A stretch of DNA of 64,000 nt from Pedobacter roseus (GTDB taxonomy: Bacteria > Bacteroidota > Bacteroidia > Sphingobacteriales > Sphingobacteriaceae): the NCBI RefSeq assembly GCF_014395225.1, contig NZ_CP060723.1, positions 1 to 64,000 of the forward strand, read 5' to 3'. Below are positions 9,223 to 17,929 of this stretch, piece by piece (the first letter of the stretch is position 1; each line of letters starts with the position of its first letter). The position numbers were made by a program, and so were the translations under genes. A model generated the notes under the pieces. The model had not been told where the DNA came from, did no database searches, and was given only the letters and a program-made list of their open reading frames with translations.

Positions 9223-10653
9223 ATGGAAAAAACTTGTACAGAAGTGTGGAAGAACTGTCTTCAAATTATTAAGGATAACATTCCGAACCAAAGTTTCAAA
9301 ACTTGGTTCGAGCCAATAACGGCTCTTAAATTGGAAGGCAAGGTTTTAACCATACAGGTGCCAAGTTTGTTCTTTTACGAATGGCTTGAAGAACATTATG
9401 TAGGCTTGCTACGTAAGACTGTAAAAAAGCAACTTGGAGAGGATGGCAGGTTGGAATATAACATCGTTGTAGATAAATCATCAAACAGCGGTAATCCTTA
9501 TACTACCAATATGCCCTCAAATGGAAATGGAGCGGAGGCAAAGGTACAATCGATGCCGATTCCGGTTTCCATTAATAAGGATATAAAAAATCCTTTTATC
9601 ATTCCCGGATTAAAAAAATTAAATGTTGATCCACAATTAAACTCTAACTATACTTTCGAAAATTATATTGAGGGAGATTGCAACCGCTTGGCGCGTTCTG
9701 CAGGTTACGCTGTGGCTGCTAAACCAGGAGGTACGTCTTTTAACCCTTTAATGATTTACGGTGGAGTAGGTTTGGGTAAAACCCACCTGGCGCAGGCAAT
9801 CGGTAATGAGATTAAACGCAGCATGCCAGATAAATTGGTGATCTACGTAAGTTGTGAGAAATTCTGTCAGCAGTTTGTAGACTCCTTAAAAAACAACACC
9901 ATTAACGATTTCGTTAACTTTTACCAGGCAATGGATGTAATCATCATGGATGATGTACACAACTTTGCAGGTAAAGAAAAAACACAGGATATTTTCTTCC
10001 ACATCTTTAACCACTTACACCAATCGGGTAAACAGGTAATCTTAACATCTGATAAAGCACCGAAAGATTTAGCTGGTTTGGAAGAACGTTTGTTAAGCCG
10101 TTTCAAATGGGGCTTATCTGCTGACCTGCAGATTCCTGATCTTGAAACGCGTATTGCCATCTTAAGAAAGAAAATGTATGCCGATGGTATTGAGTTACCG
10201 GGCGAAGTTGTAGAATATGTTGCACACAACATTGATAACAACGTACGTGAGCTTGAAGGTGCTATGGTATCGCTTTTAGCGCAGGCTACTTTGAATAAAA
10301 AAGAAATTGATTTAGCACTTGCTAAACAGATGTTGAAAAACTTTATCAAAAATACTTCAAAAGAAATTTCAATGGAATACATCCAGAAATTGGTTTGCGA
10401 GTATTTTGAGGTTCCGGTTGATATGGTTAAATCGCAAACACGTAAACGTGAAATTGTTCAGGCCCGTCAGATTTCGATGTACCTTTCAAAAAGCCATACC
10501 AAATCATCATTGAAAACAATCGGCGCTTTCTTCGGTGGCCGCGATCACAGTACTGTAATTTACGCTTGCCAAACGGTAGAAGATTTAATCGATACCGATA
10601 AAAAGTTTAAAGCTTACGTACACGATATCCAAAAGAAATTAAAAATGAGCTAA
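9223..10653 (+). CDS. dnaA: Chromosomal replication initiator protein DnaA
   Basis: Binds DnaA boxes at the origin, opens the duplex and loads helicase. The 476-residue protein has an N-terminal helicase-interaction domain (about 1-75), a variable linker (85-135), the AAA+ domain with Walker A GGVGLGKT (180-187) and Walker B VIIMDDVHNF (239-248), and the C-terminal DNA-binding domain with signature GGRDHSTVIYA (438-448). The start is supported by the typical N-terminal family sequence after the ATG. It stands alone, without dnaN, which is common in this phylum. A strong bidirectional terminator follows. Confidence 0.98.
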   Translation: MEKTCTEVWKNCLQIIKDNIPNQSFKTWFEPITALKLEGKVLTIQVPSLFFYEWLEEHYVGLLRKTVKKQLGEDGRLEYNIVVDKSSNSGNPYTTNMPSNGNGAEAKVQSMPIPVSINKDIKNPFIIPGLKKLNVDPQLNSNYTFENYIEGDCNRLARSAGYAVAAKPGGTSFNPLMIYGGVGLGKTHLAQAIGNEIKRSMPDKLVIYVSCEKFCQQFVDSLKNNTINDFVNFYQAMDVIIMDDVHNFAGKEKTQDIFFHIFNHLHQSGKQVILTSDKAPKDLAGLEERLLSRFKWGLSADLQIPDLETRIAILRKKMYADGIELPGEVVEYVAHNIDNNVRELEGAMVSLLAQATLNKKEIDLALAKQMLKNFIKNTSKEISMEYIQKLVCEYFEVPVDMVKSQTRKREIVQARQISMYLSKSHTKSSLKTIGAFFGGRDHSTVIYACQTVEDLIDTDKKFKAYVHDIQKKLKMS

Positions 10654-10731
10654 ACTTAAGTTCAGGGGCAGAAAGATAGAAGGGTTTAAATTAAAATCTT
10701 TCGTTCATGTTCAAAAAGTTGAAGCAGTAAC

Positions 10732-10764
10732 AATAAAGGCCCGATAAAACATCGGGCCTTTATT
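10732..10764. terminator. Bidirectional terminator between dnaA and the Nudix gene
   Basis: AATAAAGGCCCGAT at 10732-10745 pairs perfectly with 10751-10764 across a 5-base loop. The 14-bp stem is GC-rich in its inner part with A/T flanks on both strands, and lies between two convergent genes. Confidence 0.9.
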
Positions 10765-10786
10765 GTTTATCCGGTTTTATAAACCG

Positions 10787-11335
10787 TTAAAGTTTCTCTA
10801 TCTCGGCTAAACCGTAAAACAGCGCTGCAACGTGCAGGGCTTGTGCTATTTTATTATCCTTTATAAACTGTTTTACCTCGCCTACAGTATATTCTTCTAC
10901 ATTTAAAATTTCATGTTCATCTAAATGCTGCTCGTGCGTTTTAACACCACCTGTTAAAAAATAGGTGAAAGTTCTGTTATTTGATGTGGCAGGGTTAGGG
11001 TAAAGCTCAGCTATCAATTTGCAGGTTTCAAAACTATAACCCGTTTCTTCTAAAAGCTCGCGTTTAATAGCAAACTCCGGTGCTTCATCACCATCCATTA
11101 CGCCACCCGGAACTTCAAGCGAAACAATATCTGCAGCATGGCGATACTGGCGTACCATAATAATTTTTCCTTCAGCCGTTAATGCAATGGCATTAACCCA
11201 GTTTGGGTATTCCAGTACATAATAATCATCTTTTACAATTCCATCCGGAAGTTTAACTTCATCTACCCTTAAGGTAGCCCACTTTTCTCTTACTAAATAT
11301 TTAGAGGCAAGTTTCTGCCACTTTTCTATAATCAT
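10787..11335 (-). CDS. Nudix hydrolase, ADP-ribose pyrophosphatase-like
   Basis: Hydrolyses a nucleoside diphosphate linked to another group; the ADP-ribose/ADP-sugar subgroup is suggested by overall form. The Nudix box runs from Gly78 to Tyr100 and fits GX5EX7REUXEEXGU, with RELLEETGY at its end. The 182-residue length and the N-terminal strand-rich region with VRQYRHA before the box match ADP-ribose pyrophosphatases. A Tyr-Pro-Asn-Pro segment (about 109-112) follows the box. The true substrate is not decided by sequence alone. Confidence 0.88.
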   Translation of the reverse strand: MIIEKWQKLASKYLVREKWATLRVDEVKLPDGIVKDDYYVLEYPNWVNAIALTAEGKIIMVRQYRHAADIVSLEVPGGVMDGDEAPEFAIKRELLEETGYSFETCKLIAELYPNPATSNNRTFTYFLTGGVKTHEQHLDEHEILNVEEYTVGEVKQFIKDNKIAQALHVAALFYGLAEIEKL

Positions 11336-11376
11336 TTATTTATTTTTATTTACTGCAAACTAAAAATTGCCAACCG

Positions 11377-11766
11377 CTAACTGATATACTGTTGTATCGT
11401 TTTCTGACGGTGCAGGTTTACCAAATGTACAATCTTATGCTGATCTGACAAGTATTGGTAAACCAGATTAAGTTTCGGTGCAATCAGCAGATTTCTTTCG
11501 GCACTGATCCCCAATTCATAATATAAAAATTCGCTTAACGAATCGAGTTTTTCGGGCGGAAGATTATCTTCATGCAGCCAGTTTTCAAAAATTGTGTGGT
11601 CGTCGCTCTCCAGGATTTCTTTGGGCAACTGGAAACCACTTTGCATGGTCTCATCAAAAACCTGACTCGCCTCTGCCAGCTTGCCTTCTAGTTTAAGGCC
11701 CATAATGCGCGCCAAAACCTGGGCAAGTTTTTGTATTTCTGCTGTGATTAAATCTCTTCTGTACAT
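11377..11766 (-). CDS. Small helical protein of unknown function, 129 aa
   Basis: No known family is recognised. The protein is predicted all-helical, acidic and soluble, starting MYRRDLITAEIQKLAQVLA, with a repeat-like arrangement of Leu-rich helices and no signal peptide. It lies 41 bases upstream of the Nudix gene on the same strand, so the two may be cotranscribed. The ORF is long for its position and its upstream gap is AT-rich, which supports it being real. Confidence 0.7.
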   Translation of the reverse strand: MYRRDLITAEIQKLAQVLARIMGLKLEGKLAEASQVFDETMQSGFQLPKEILESDDHTIFENWLHEDNLPPEKLDSLSEFLYYELGISAERNLLIAPKLNLVYQYLSDQHKIVHLVNLHRQKTIQQYIS

Positions 11767-11838
11767 TTTTGTTACAATGTTAAAATTGTTACAAAGTTGG
11801 AATGTTTTGTAACGTTAAAAAACAAAAAGGCTCCAACT

Positions 11839-11896
<58 letters not shown>

Positions 11897-11898
11897 AT

Positions 11899-12672
11899 CT
11901 ACCAGCTTCCGCTTGCGCCGCCACCGCCACCACTTCCTCCGCCAAAACCACCAAAACCACCACCGCCTCCTGATGAACCACCACCGCCCCAGCCACTGCC
12001 ACGGTCTCCGCCACCACCACCAAAAAGTAATGCCCAAAATAAGGCGTTAGATGCTCCACGACCGCCAATAACCTGACTGCCACCTCCTCCACCTTTTCGC
12101 ATAATGATGATAATTACAACAATAATGATGATGATAATGGCAATGCTGCCTGAGCCACCTCCCCCCTTTGAAGAGGTTTTGGGATTATCATTTTTATATT
12201 CGCCTCTGGTATATTTAATAATCGATGTAGTAGCTTCATCCAGGCCGGCATAATAATTACCAGCTTTAAAATTTGGTTTAACGTCGTTATCGATGATCCG
12301 TTTAGCATAAATATCTGGTAATGCGCCTTCCAGGCCGTATCCTGTTTGAATAGAAATTTTTCTATCGCCAACAGCAACAACAATCATAATACCGTTGTTT
12401 TTGCCACTTTGACCAACTCCCCATTTTCTGAGCAGCCCTACCGCGTATTCATTAATATCATAATCGCCAACCGATTTTAATATGGCAATGGCAATTTGCG
12501 TCGAAGAGGAATCGTTAAAAGTTACCAGTTTGCTTTCGAGTGCCTGTTTCTGATCGGCCGATAACACATTCGCATAATCGTTAACCAAAGTGTTGGGCTT
12601 TTCTGGAAAATCCTGTGCAAAGGTAAAATTGAAGAACAGGCAAAGGAGCGATAAAAGGAATATTTTCTTCAT
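11899..12672 (-). CDS. Exported TPM-domain protein with glycine-rich tail
   Basis: TPM (YgcG-type) domain protein, a family often encoded beside LemA; some members have phosphatase activity or take part in photosystem repair, but the role here is unknown. The 257 residues comprise a signal peptide (1-19, ending FTFAQ), a TPM domain (about 28-150, with LVNDYANVLS and GLEGALPD), a membrane helix of mostly Ile and Val (about 175-192), and a Gly/Ser-rich tail (about 193-257) ending GASGSW. The tail is probably disordered. It is third in a LemA-TPM-TPM operon, four bases after the preceding stop. Confidence 0.88.
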   Translation of the reverse strand: MKKIFLLSLLCLFFNFTFAQDFPEKPNTLVNDYANVLSADQKQALESKLVTFNDSSSTQIAIAILKSVGDYDINEYAVGLLRKWGVGQSGKNNGIMIVVAVGDRKISIQTGYGLEGALPDIYAKRIIDNDVKPNFKAGNYYAGLDEATTSIIKYTRGEYKNDNPKTSSKGGGGSGSIAIIIIIIVVIIIIMRKGGGGGSQVIGGRGASNALFWALLFGGGGGDRGSGWGGGGSSGGGGGFGGFGGGSGGGGGASGSW

Positions 12673-12675
12673 CGC

Positions 12676-13119
12676 TTATTTATTTTCTAGGTTATCCATA
12701 AAAACAATATCATTTGGCAGCTCATTAATGTCGCCTTTTTGTGTCGGGAAAAATAAAGCCAGTTTTTCTCCTGCCAATGCAACACCTGCAATTATACCAT
12801 CGGCTAAATTTCCTTTGGCAAAATGTGCGGTCATGGCAATTTTAGTCGTTTCCCAGAAATTTTCTGGTACCCGCTGATTAATACCTACATCGCCGATAAT
12901 GGCAAATTTATGGTCTGCATGCGCAATGTAAATCAATACACCATTTCTTCTGGCGGTTTTATCCATGTCAAGCTTATTGAAATATTCGATGGCCTTTTCG
13001 TATGGATCGCCTTCGCAAAGTTTATCAATTGCAATTCTGATTTCTCCCGAAGTAGCTTTCTCCGCATCAGCTATCGCGTTTGCTATTTTTTCTTGTTCTA
13101 TATCTGAAAATAACGGCAT
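12676..13119 (-). CDS. TPM-domain protein, short form
   Basis: A 147-residue protein with a TPM domain and no signal peptide or obvious membrane helix. Features are SDIEQEKIANAIADAEKATSG, a TARRNGVLIYIAHADHKFAI strand-helix segment and GDVGINQRVPENFWE. It sits between LemA and the exported TPM gene. Lack of a signal peptide suggests action in the cytoplasm or at the inner face of the membrane. Function is unknown. Confidence 0.85.
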   Translation of the reverse strand: MPLFSDIEQEKIANAIADAEKATSGEIRIAIDKLCEGDPYEKAIEYFNKLDMDKTARRNGVLIYIAHADHKFAIIGDVGINQRVPENFWETTKIAMTAHFAKGNLADGIIAGVALAGEKLALFFPTQKGDINELPNDIVFMDNLENK

Positions 13120-13203
13120 GTGCTTATTTTTATAAGAAGTAAAAAGGGTAATAAACGTTTAATTCATAAACATCCATTACCCTTAAATGTTATCGTTAGA
13201 TTC

Positions 13204-13785
13204 TTAAAACTCTACTTTAGGTGCATTTTTTGCAGACGCATCAGCCTCGAAATATCCTTTTGGTTTAAAACCGAACATTCCGGCTGTTAAATTGGTAGGG
13301 AACGACCTGATTTTACCATTATATTCCTGCACAGCATCATTAAAGTCTTTACGTGCAACAGTAATCCTGTTTTCGGTACTTTCCAGCTGAGCCGATAAAT
13401 CGCTAAACTGTTGTGTAGCCCTTAATTCAGGATAATTCTCGGTAATGGATAATAATTTACCCAAAGCCTGACTTAATTCTCCTTGTGCAGCCTGGAATTT
13501 CTTGATGTTTTCTGGCGATAAATCATCCGTACTCACCGTCATTTGGGTTGCTTTTGCACGTGCTTCAGTCACCGCAGTTAATGTACCCTGTTCAAATTTA
13601 GCGGCTCCTTTTACGGTTGCTACCAGGTTCGGAATCAAATCTGCTCTTCTCTGATATTGGGTTTGTACTGTTCCCCATTTCGATTTAACGTTCTCATCAA
13701 GTTTAACCATGCTGTTATAACCGCACGAACTTAAAGTGCTCACTGCAATTACTGCAGCTAAAATTCCAAATATTAATCTTTTCAT
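13204..13785 (-). CDS. lemA: LemA family lipoprotein
   Basis: LemA proteins are membrane-anchored helical bundles of uncertain role. The 193-residue protein has a lipobox (STLSSCGYN, Cys21), so lipid attachment is expected. It carries the family motif RRADLIPNLVATVKG (47-61), then heptad-rich helices and a C-terminal NLTAGMFGFKPKGYFE. It is first in the operon with two TPM genes, 84 bases upstream of the next start. This gene order is common across bacteria and suggests a shared envelope function. Confidence 0.92.
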   Translation of the reverse strand: MKRLIFGILAAVIAVSTLSSCGYNSMVKLDENVKSKWGTVQTQYQRRADLIPNLVATVKGAAKFEQGTLTAVTEARAKATQMTVSTDDLSPENIKKFQAAQGELSQALGKLLSITENYPELRATQQFSDLSAQLESTENRITVARKDFNDAVQEYNGKIRSFPTNLTAGMFGFKPKGYFEADASAKNAPKVEF

Positions 13786-13979
13786 TTTTATGGTTTTTGT
13801 CTTTTTTTATTCAAACTGAATTATGGTTCAATTTACGAATTAGATATCAAATTGCATGCCTTTGTTACAGTTTCGGTATTTATCTGACAGGTTGACAAGC
13901 TACTCATTGATTTTAATAAGGTGAAATCAGGACATTTTGATTCTTAATTAGTAATAAGCCTGTGTATATCGATCCCAGT

Positions 13980-14250
13980 TCTTTTGTTTTGGAGCGCAGG
14001 GCTTTTCACTTTTTTTAAATGTTCGTCCCGCTCTCTGCTCTATCCCGATAGAAAACCTGTGAAACAAGCAAGCACACCAAAATATAACATAAACTGGAGC
14101 TTAAATCGGGATGCCCGTTCCGATCGGGGCTAAAAACTTTGGGCTGTGGCACAGAAAACCGGCATATTATCAGAAAAATAACCTAATTAAACCCGATCGA
14201 ACGGATGCCCCCAATTTTTCAATGGGGCAGAAGGGAGAGCGGGACTGTAG
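13980..14250. repeat. Long imperfect intergenic palindrome, Pedobacter-type repeat
   Basis: GTCCCGCTCTC near 14026 is complementary to GAGAGCGGGAC near 14236. The inner arms, with GATGCCCGTTCCGATCGGGG near 14111 and CCCGATCGAACGG near 14193, also pair imperfectly. The left end, TTTTGGAGCGCAGG, is similar in inverted orientation to a segment beyond rRNA operon 2 (about 35000-35020). The rest of the 600-base gap (13786-14387) holds no recognised gene. Confidence 0.65.
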
Positions 14251-14350
14251 TTTCCAATGAAATACTGCAATTGCTTTCCAAAAAAACATGATCATTACTT
14301 TAGTCTGCTTTATTCATACGCTGATATCATCAAATATGCTATCAGATATC

Positions 14351-14358
14351 TATCTTTG
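14351..14358 (+). promoter_or_regulatory. Bacteroidetes -7 promoter element TATCTTTG
   Basis: Matches TAnnTTTG, 30 bases upstream of the FAD-dehydrogenase start. No good -33 TTTG is visible at the expected distance. Confidence 0.5.
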
Positions 14359-14387
14359 TACTGTTCGGGATAAAAACCTGACTAGAT

Positions 14388-15929
14388 ATGCAAAAAGACA
14401 TCGAAATTACTTTGCTCCCTGATCAGGTTGAGCAGACTGAAGTTATTAAACAAAAACTTGCCGAAGGTTTAAAACTACCTGAAACGAGGATAAAAGGCTA
14501 CGAAATTCTTAAAAGATCGATAGATGCCCGTTCCAGAAAAGTGATTTTCCGTTTACAGGTGAAGGTTTTTGTAGATGAAGAAGCCATTCCTGAAGTTTAC
14601 ACCATAAACTATCCTAATGTGAGCGAAGCCAAACCGGTAATTATTATAGGTGCTGGTCCGGCTGGTTTATTTGCCGCTCTGCAATGTATTGAGAATGGAC
14701 TAAAACCCATTATTATCGAAAGAGGTAAAGATGTTAAACAGCGACGGAGAGATCTGGCAGCCATAAATAAGCAAGGTTTAGTCAATACAGAATCTAATTA
14801 TTGTTATGGTGAAGGTGGTGCCGGAACTTATTCTGATGGTAAACTATATACCCGCTCTAACAAACGTGGCGACATTAATAAGGTGCTTCAGGTTTTTGTA
14901 AACCATGGCGCAGAACCAGATATTGCAATCGATGCCCGTCCTCACATTGGTACCAACAAACTTCCCCACATCATTACGGCTATAAAAGATACCATTTTAA
15001 ATGCCGGGGGAGAGGTCATGTTTGATAGCAAGATGACTGATATTTTAATCGAATTTGGAAAAGTAAAAGGCATCGAAATTAATTTTGAAGAAAAACTGCT
15101 TGCTGATGATATTATCTTGGCAACAGGACATTCTGCAAGAGATGTGTACGAATTGTTGAACAGTAAAAACATACTGATCGAAGCAAAACCTTTCGCTTTA
15201 GGGGTGCGGATAGAGCATCCTCAGGAAATTATTGATGCTGCACAGTACCATTGCGATATCCGTTCGGAGTTTTTGCCTCCGGCATATTACAGCCTGGTTG
15301 AGCAGGTAGGCGCCAGAGGCGTATTTTCTTTCTGCATGTGCCCGGGTGGAATTATTGCGCCTTGTTCTACAGGTGAAAATGAAATTGTGGTGAATGGTTG
15401 GTCTCCTTCTAAGCGGAATAATCCTTACGCCAATTCCGGGACTGTGGTTCAGGTTACTCTAAACGATGTTCAGGGTTACGATCCGCTAAGGATGTTAAAT
15501 TTCCAGTCTGAAATCGAAAAAGCCGCTTTCGAAGCCGGCGGAGGAAACCTCGTTGCCCCTGCACAGCGTATGGTCGATTTTGTGAACAATAAATTATCAC
15601 TCGATCTGCCAAAGAATTCTTATCTCCCTGGTACCAAAAGTTCGATGCTCGATAATATCCTGCCTGATTTTGTTTCCAGTAGTTTGCGGGCAGCACTGCC
15701 TTTATTTGGTAAAAAAATAAGAGGTTATTATACCAACGAAGCCATTTTAGTTGGTGTTGAAAGCAGAACTTCTTCTCCGGTAAGGATTCCGAGGGATAAA
15801 GAAACCTATCAGCACCCGCAGGTAAAAGGTTTATATCCATGTGCTGAAGGTGCAGGTTACGCAGGCGGAATTGTATCGGCAGCGATTGATGGAATCAACT
15901 GTGCAAATGCAATATTGAACGCATCTTAA
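14388..15929 (+). CDS. FAD-dependent dehydrogenase, uncharacterised family
   Basis: A 513-residue FAD-binding protein of the family described as uncharacterised FAD-dependent dehydrogenases. An N-terminal domain (1-80) precedes the Rossmann motif GAGPAGLFAAL (about 86-96) and a second FAD motif around ATGHSARDVYELL. The region CYGEGGAGTYSDGKLYTR (about 137-154) and a C-terminal GAGYAGGIVSAAIDGI are typical. No reductase partner is nearby, and the substrate is unknown. It forms a plus-strand series with the next two genes. Confidence 0.85.
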   Translation: MQKDIEITLLPDQVEQTEVIKQKLAEGLKLPETRIKGYEILKRSIDARSRKVIFRLQVKVFVDEEAIPEVYTINYPNVSEAKPVIIIGAGPAGLFAALQCIENGLKPIIIERGKDVKQRRRDLAAINKQGLVNTESNYCYGEGGAGTYSDGKLYTRSNKRGDINKVLQVFVNHGAEPDIAIDARPHIGTNKLPHIITAIKDTILNAGGEVMFDSKMTDILIEFGKVKGIEINFEEKLLADDIILATGHSARDVYELLNSKNILIEAKPFALGVRIEHPQEIIDAAQYHCDIRSEFLPPAYYSLVEQVGARGVFSFCMCPGGIIAPCSTGENEIVVNGWSPSKRNNPYANSGTVVQVTLNDVQGYDPLRMLNFQSEIEKAAFEAGGGNLVAPAQRMVDFVNNKLSLDLPKNSYLPGTKSSMLDNILPDFVSSSLRAALPLFGKKIRGYYTNEAILVGVESRTSSPVRIPRDKETYQHPQVKGLYPCAEGAGYAGGIVSAAIDGINCANAILNAS

Positions 15930-15962
15930 CAAACTTTATAGTGTACCAATTGTTGTTTTGAT

Positions 15963-16430
15963 ATGTTTAATATCACGAACGAAATAAAAAAAGCTTTTAA
16001 TGGTGATGCCTGGCACGGCAACCACGTCATGCAGACATTGAATAATGTGAATCCTGAAAGTGCATTTAGTCATTTTGTACCGGGTGCACATTCTATAGCC
16101 GAAATAGCCTTACATTTAACTGCCTGGACAGAGGAGGTGAGTTCGAGATTAATCGGTAAACCTGCTGATGAACCTGCAAGAGGCGATTGGCCTGAACCGG
16201 AAGAAAGGACACCGCAGGCCTGGGAACGGATCATCTTTGATTTTAAAATTGCAAACGAAGAACTGATTCGCCTTTGCGAAAGCCTGAAAGATAATCAATG
16301 GAATGATGAAGTAAATAGCGAGCGTAATCCTGCTTTAGGCACAGGGGTAACCAATGTAGAATTAGTGAGCGGTTTAGCACAACACCATGCCTACCATTCC
16401 GGTCAGATTGCTTTATTATCTAAATTTTAA
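15963..16430 (+). CDS. DinB-like metal-binding four-helix protein
   Basis: DinB/YfiT superfamily member, a metal-dependent helical bundle used by thiol transferases and related enzymes. The 155-residue length is normal. Candidate metal ligands are His in WHGNHV near 20, His in ALHLTAW near 52, and His in LAQHHAYHSGQI near 141-145. Thiol or substrate specificity cannot be assigned. It follows the FAD-dehydrogenase gene by 33 bases and is followed by the CoA-binding gene after 33 bases. Confidence 0.85.
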   Translation: MFNITNEIKKAFNGDAWHGNHVMQTLNNVNPESAFSHFVPGAHSIAEIALHLTAWTEEVSSRLIGKPADEPARGDWPEPEERTPQAWERIIFDFKIANEELIRLCESLKDNQWNDEVNSERNPALGTGVTNVELVSGLAQHHAYHSGQIALLSKF

Positions 16431-16463
16431 TCTTTGTAATCTTCCAATCTGTGTAATCATATT

Positions 16464-16823
16464 ATGAAAAAGACATTAATAATTGGCGCTTCGCCAGATC
16501 CATCAAGATATTCGTACAAAGCCGCTCACATGCTTAAGCGTTTCAACCACGACATTGTTAACGTTGGAATAAAAAAAGGAGAAGTTGCAGGTGTTGAAAT
16601 TGAAAAACCAGGAGAGATCCATAATGATATCGATACCATCACCTTATATATAGGTCCTGCATTGCAGCCACAATACCACGATTATATTTTGTCTACAAAA
16701 CCAAAGCGGGTAATCTTCAACCCCGGGACTGAAAATTACGAACTGGAGAAATTATTGGATCAGCATGATATAGAACCTGTTGAAGCCTGTACTTTAGTGT
16801 TGCTGAGTACAGGACAATATTAA
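16464..16823 (+). CDS. CoA-binding domain protein
   Basis: Stand-alone Rossmann-like CoA-binding protein of 119 residues. It has the starting motif TLIIGASPDPSRYSYKAA, a V-N-V-G segment at about 32-35, and a strand-loop VIFNPGTEN near 83-91. Similar small proteins are common in Bacteroidetes, but their role is not known. Its stop codon overlaps the converging PagL-family gene by four bases. Confidence 0.82.
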   Translation: MKKTLIIGASPDPSRYSYKAAHMLKRFNHDIVNVGIKKGEVAGVEIEKPGEIHNDIDTITLYIGPALQPQYHDYILSTKPKRVIFNPGTENYELEKLLDQHDIEPVEACTLVLLSTGQY

Positions 16824-17929
16824 AACCGGTACACTACGCCCCAGTTTACATAATCGGCCTGAGCAAAGTGCATATAGGTTTTTGCCTGTAAGCCCAGGTG
16901 TGGAGTAATGTTAAAGGTTGGGCCAAATGTCCAGTACCAGGTTGCTTTCTCCATCAGTCTATTATAATGGATGTATTTCCCAATCTGGGCTGCAACAGTG
17001 ATACGCCATAAATTAATGTCTGCACCTACACTTATTCCTGTGCGCCAATGGTCGTAAGAAGTACCGTAGTTTTGGAAAGTATCCCCATAATTATTAGGGT
17101 CGAAAACGGTATAATAATAAACCGCGTCGGCACCTGCTTTAAGCGATATTACATCATTCAGGTAAAAATTGTAACCTGCATATAACCCGCTTTTGTACAA
17201 ACTTTTATTTCTATTCGCAAATACGCCCCTTGCACCTAAGCCGGCGCTAAGCTCAATAGAATTTCGCTGTAAAGTAGTATAGGTGCTTTTCCGTTCTGTA
17301 GTTAATGGTTTCTGATTATTTAACTTTAAGCCGATATAAACATTCCCGGTATTTAAGCCTCCATTAGGTACCGTTGCACCACCATTTGAAATATGTAAAA
17401 AACCAAAACCCAATAACAGATCTGCATATTCGCTCATTGGCAGCTCCATTCCTAAATCTGCTTTTATGGTTTCATTAATCGGGCTTCCCAAAAATCTGTT
17501 TTTGGTATTGTTATAGTAATACTTATTCGTGTAGCCTAAACCAACCCCTGGGGTAAAATTAATTTTGGCCTTTCCAATTTTAAACAATTGGAAATCCATC
17601 TGGGCAACCAAACCATATATCTGCCCAAAGGCATGTTCCGAAGTATCTTTTGTTCCCTTTAATTTGCTCAGGTCCCTGAAAATAAAACCGACACCATAAG
17701 ATTTGGCCCCGCTAAAGCCGATCCAATTGTCACTGTTCCTGCTAATATCCTTAAAGTAGGCTGCGTCGAAACCTGTAATCTGGTCCTGAAACAAATGTCC
17801 CTGGTCACTATTTACATGAGTACCGAAAACAGGCTTAAAAATAATCGAATGATTTTCTGGTGCAATTTGTGCCTGGGCAAAGGTAATGCAGGTAATCAGG
17901 ATGATTAGGGATAGGGATAATTTTTTCAT
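16820..17929 (-). CDS. Lipid A 3-O-deacylase (PagL)/acyloxyacyl hydrolase family barrel
   Basis: Predicted outer-membrane beta-barrel hydrolase that removes the 3-linked acyl chain from lipid A. The 369-residue protein has a signal peptide (1-20, ending FAQA) and the PagL-type catalytic motif FLHISNGGATVPNGG with His179, Ser181 and Asn182. It is about twice the length of Pseudomonas PagL and carries an extra C-terminal strand-rich part (about 210-369) ending in a Phe, which suits barrel assembly. Its start overlaps the LpxR-like gene stop in TAATG, so the two are translationally coupled. Confidence 0.83.
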   Translation of the reverse strand: MKKLSLSLIILITCITFAQAQIAPENHSIIFKPVFGTHVNSDQGHLFQDQITGFDAAYFKDISRNSDNWIGFSGAKSYGVGFIFRDLSKLKGTKDTSEHAFGQIYGLVAQMDFQLFKIGKAKINFTPGVGLGYTNKYYYNNTKNRFLGSPINETIKADLGMELPMSEYADLLLGFGFLHISNGGATVPNGGLNTGNVYIGLKLNNQKPLTTERKSTYTTLQRNSIELSAGLGARGVFANRNKSLYKSGLYAGYNFYLNDVISLKAGADAVYYYTVFDPNNYGDTFQNYGTSYDHWRTGISVGADINLWRITVAAQIGKYIHYNRLMEKATWYWTFGPTFNITPHLGLQAKTYMHFAQADYVNWGVVYRF

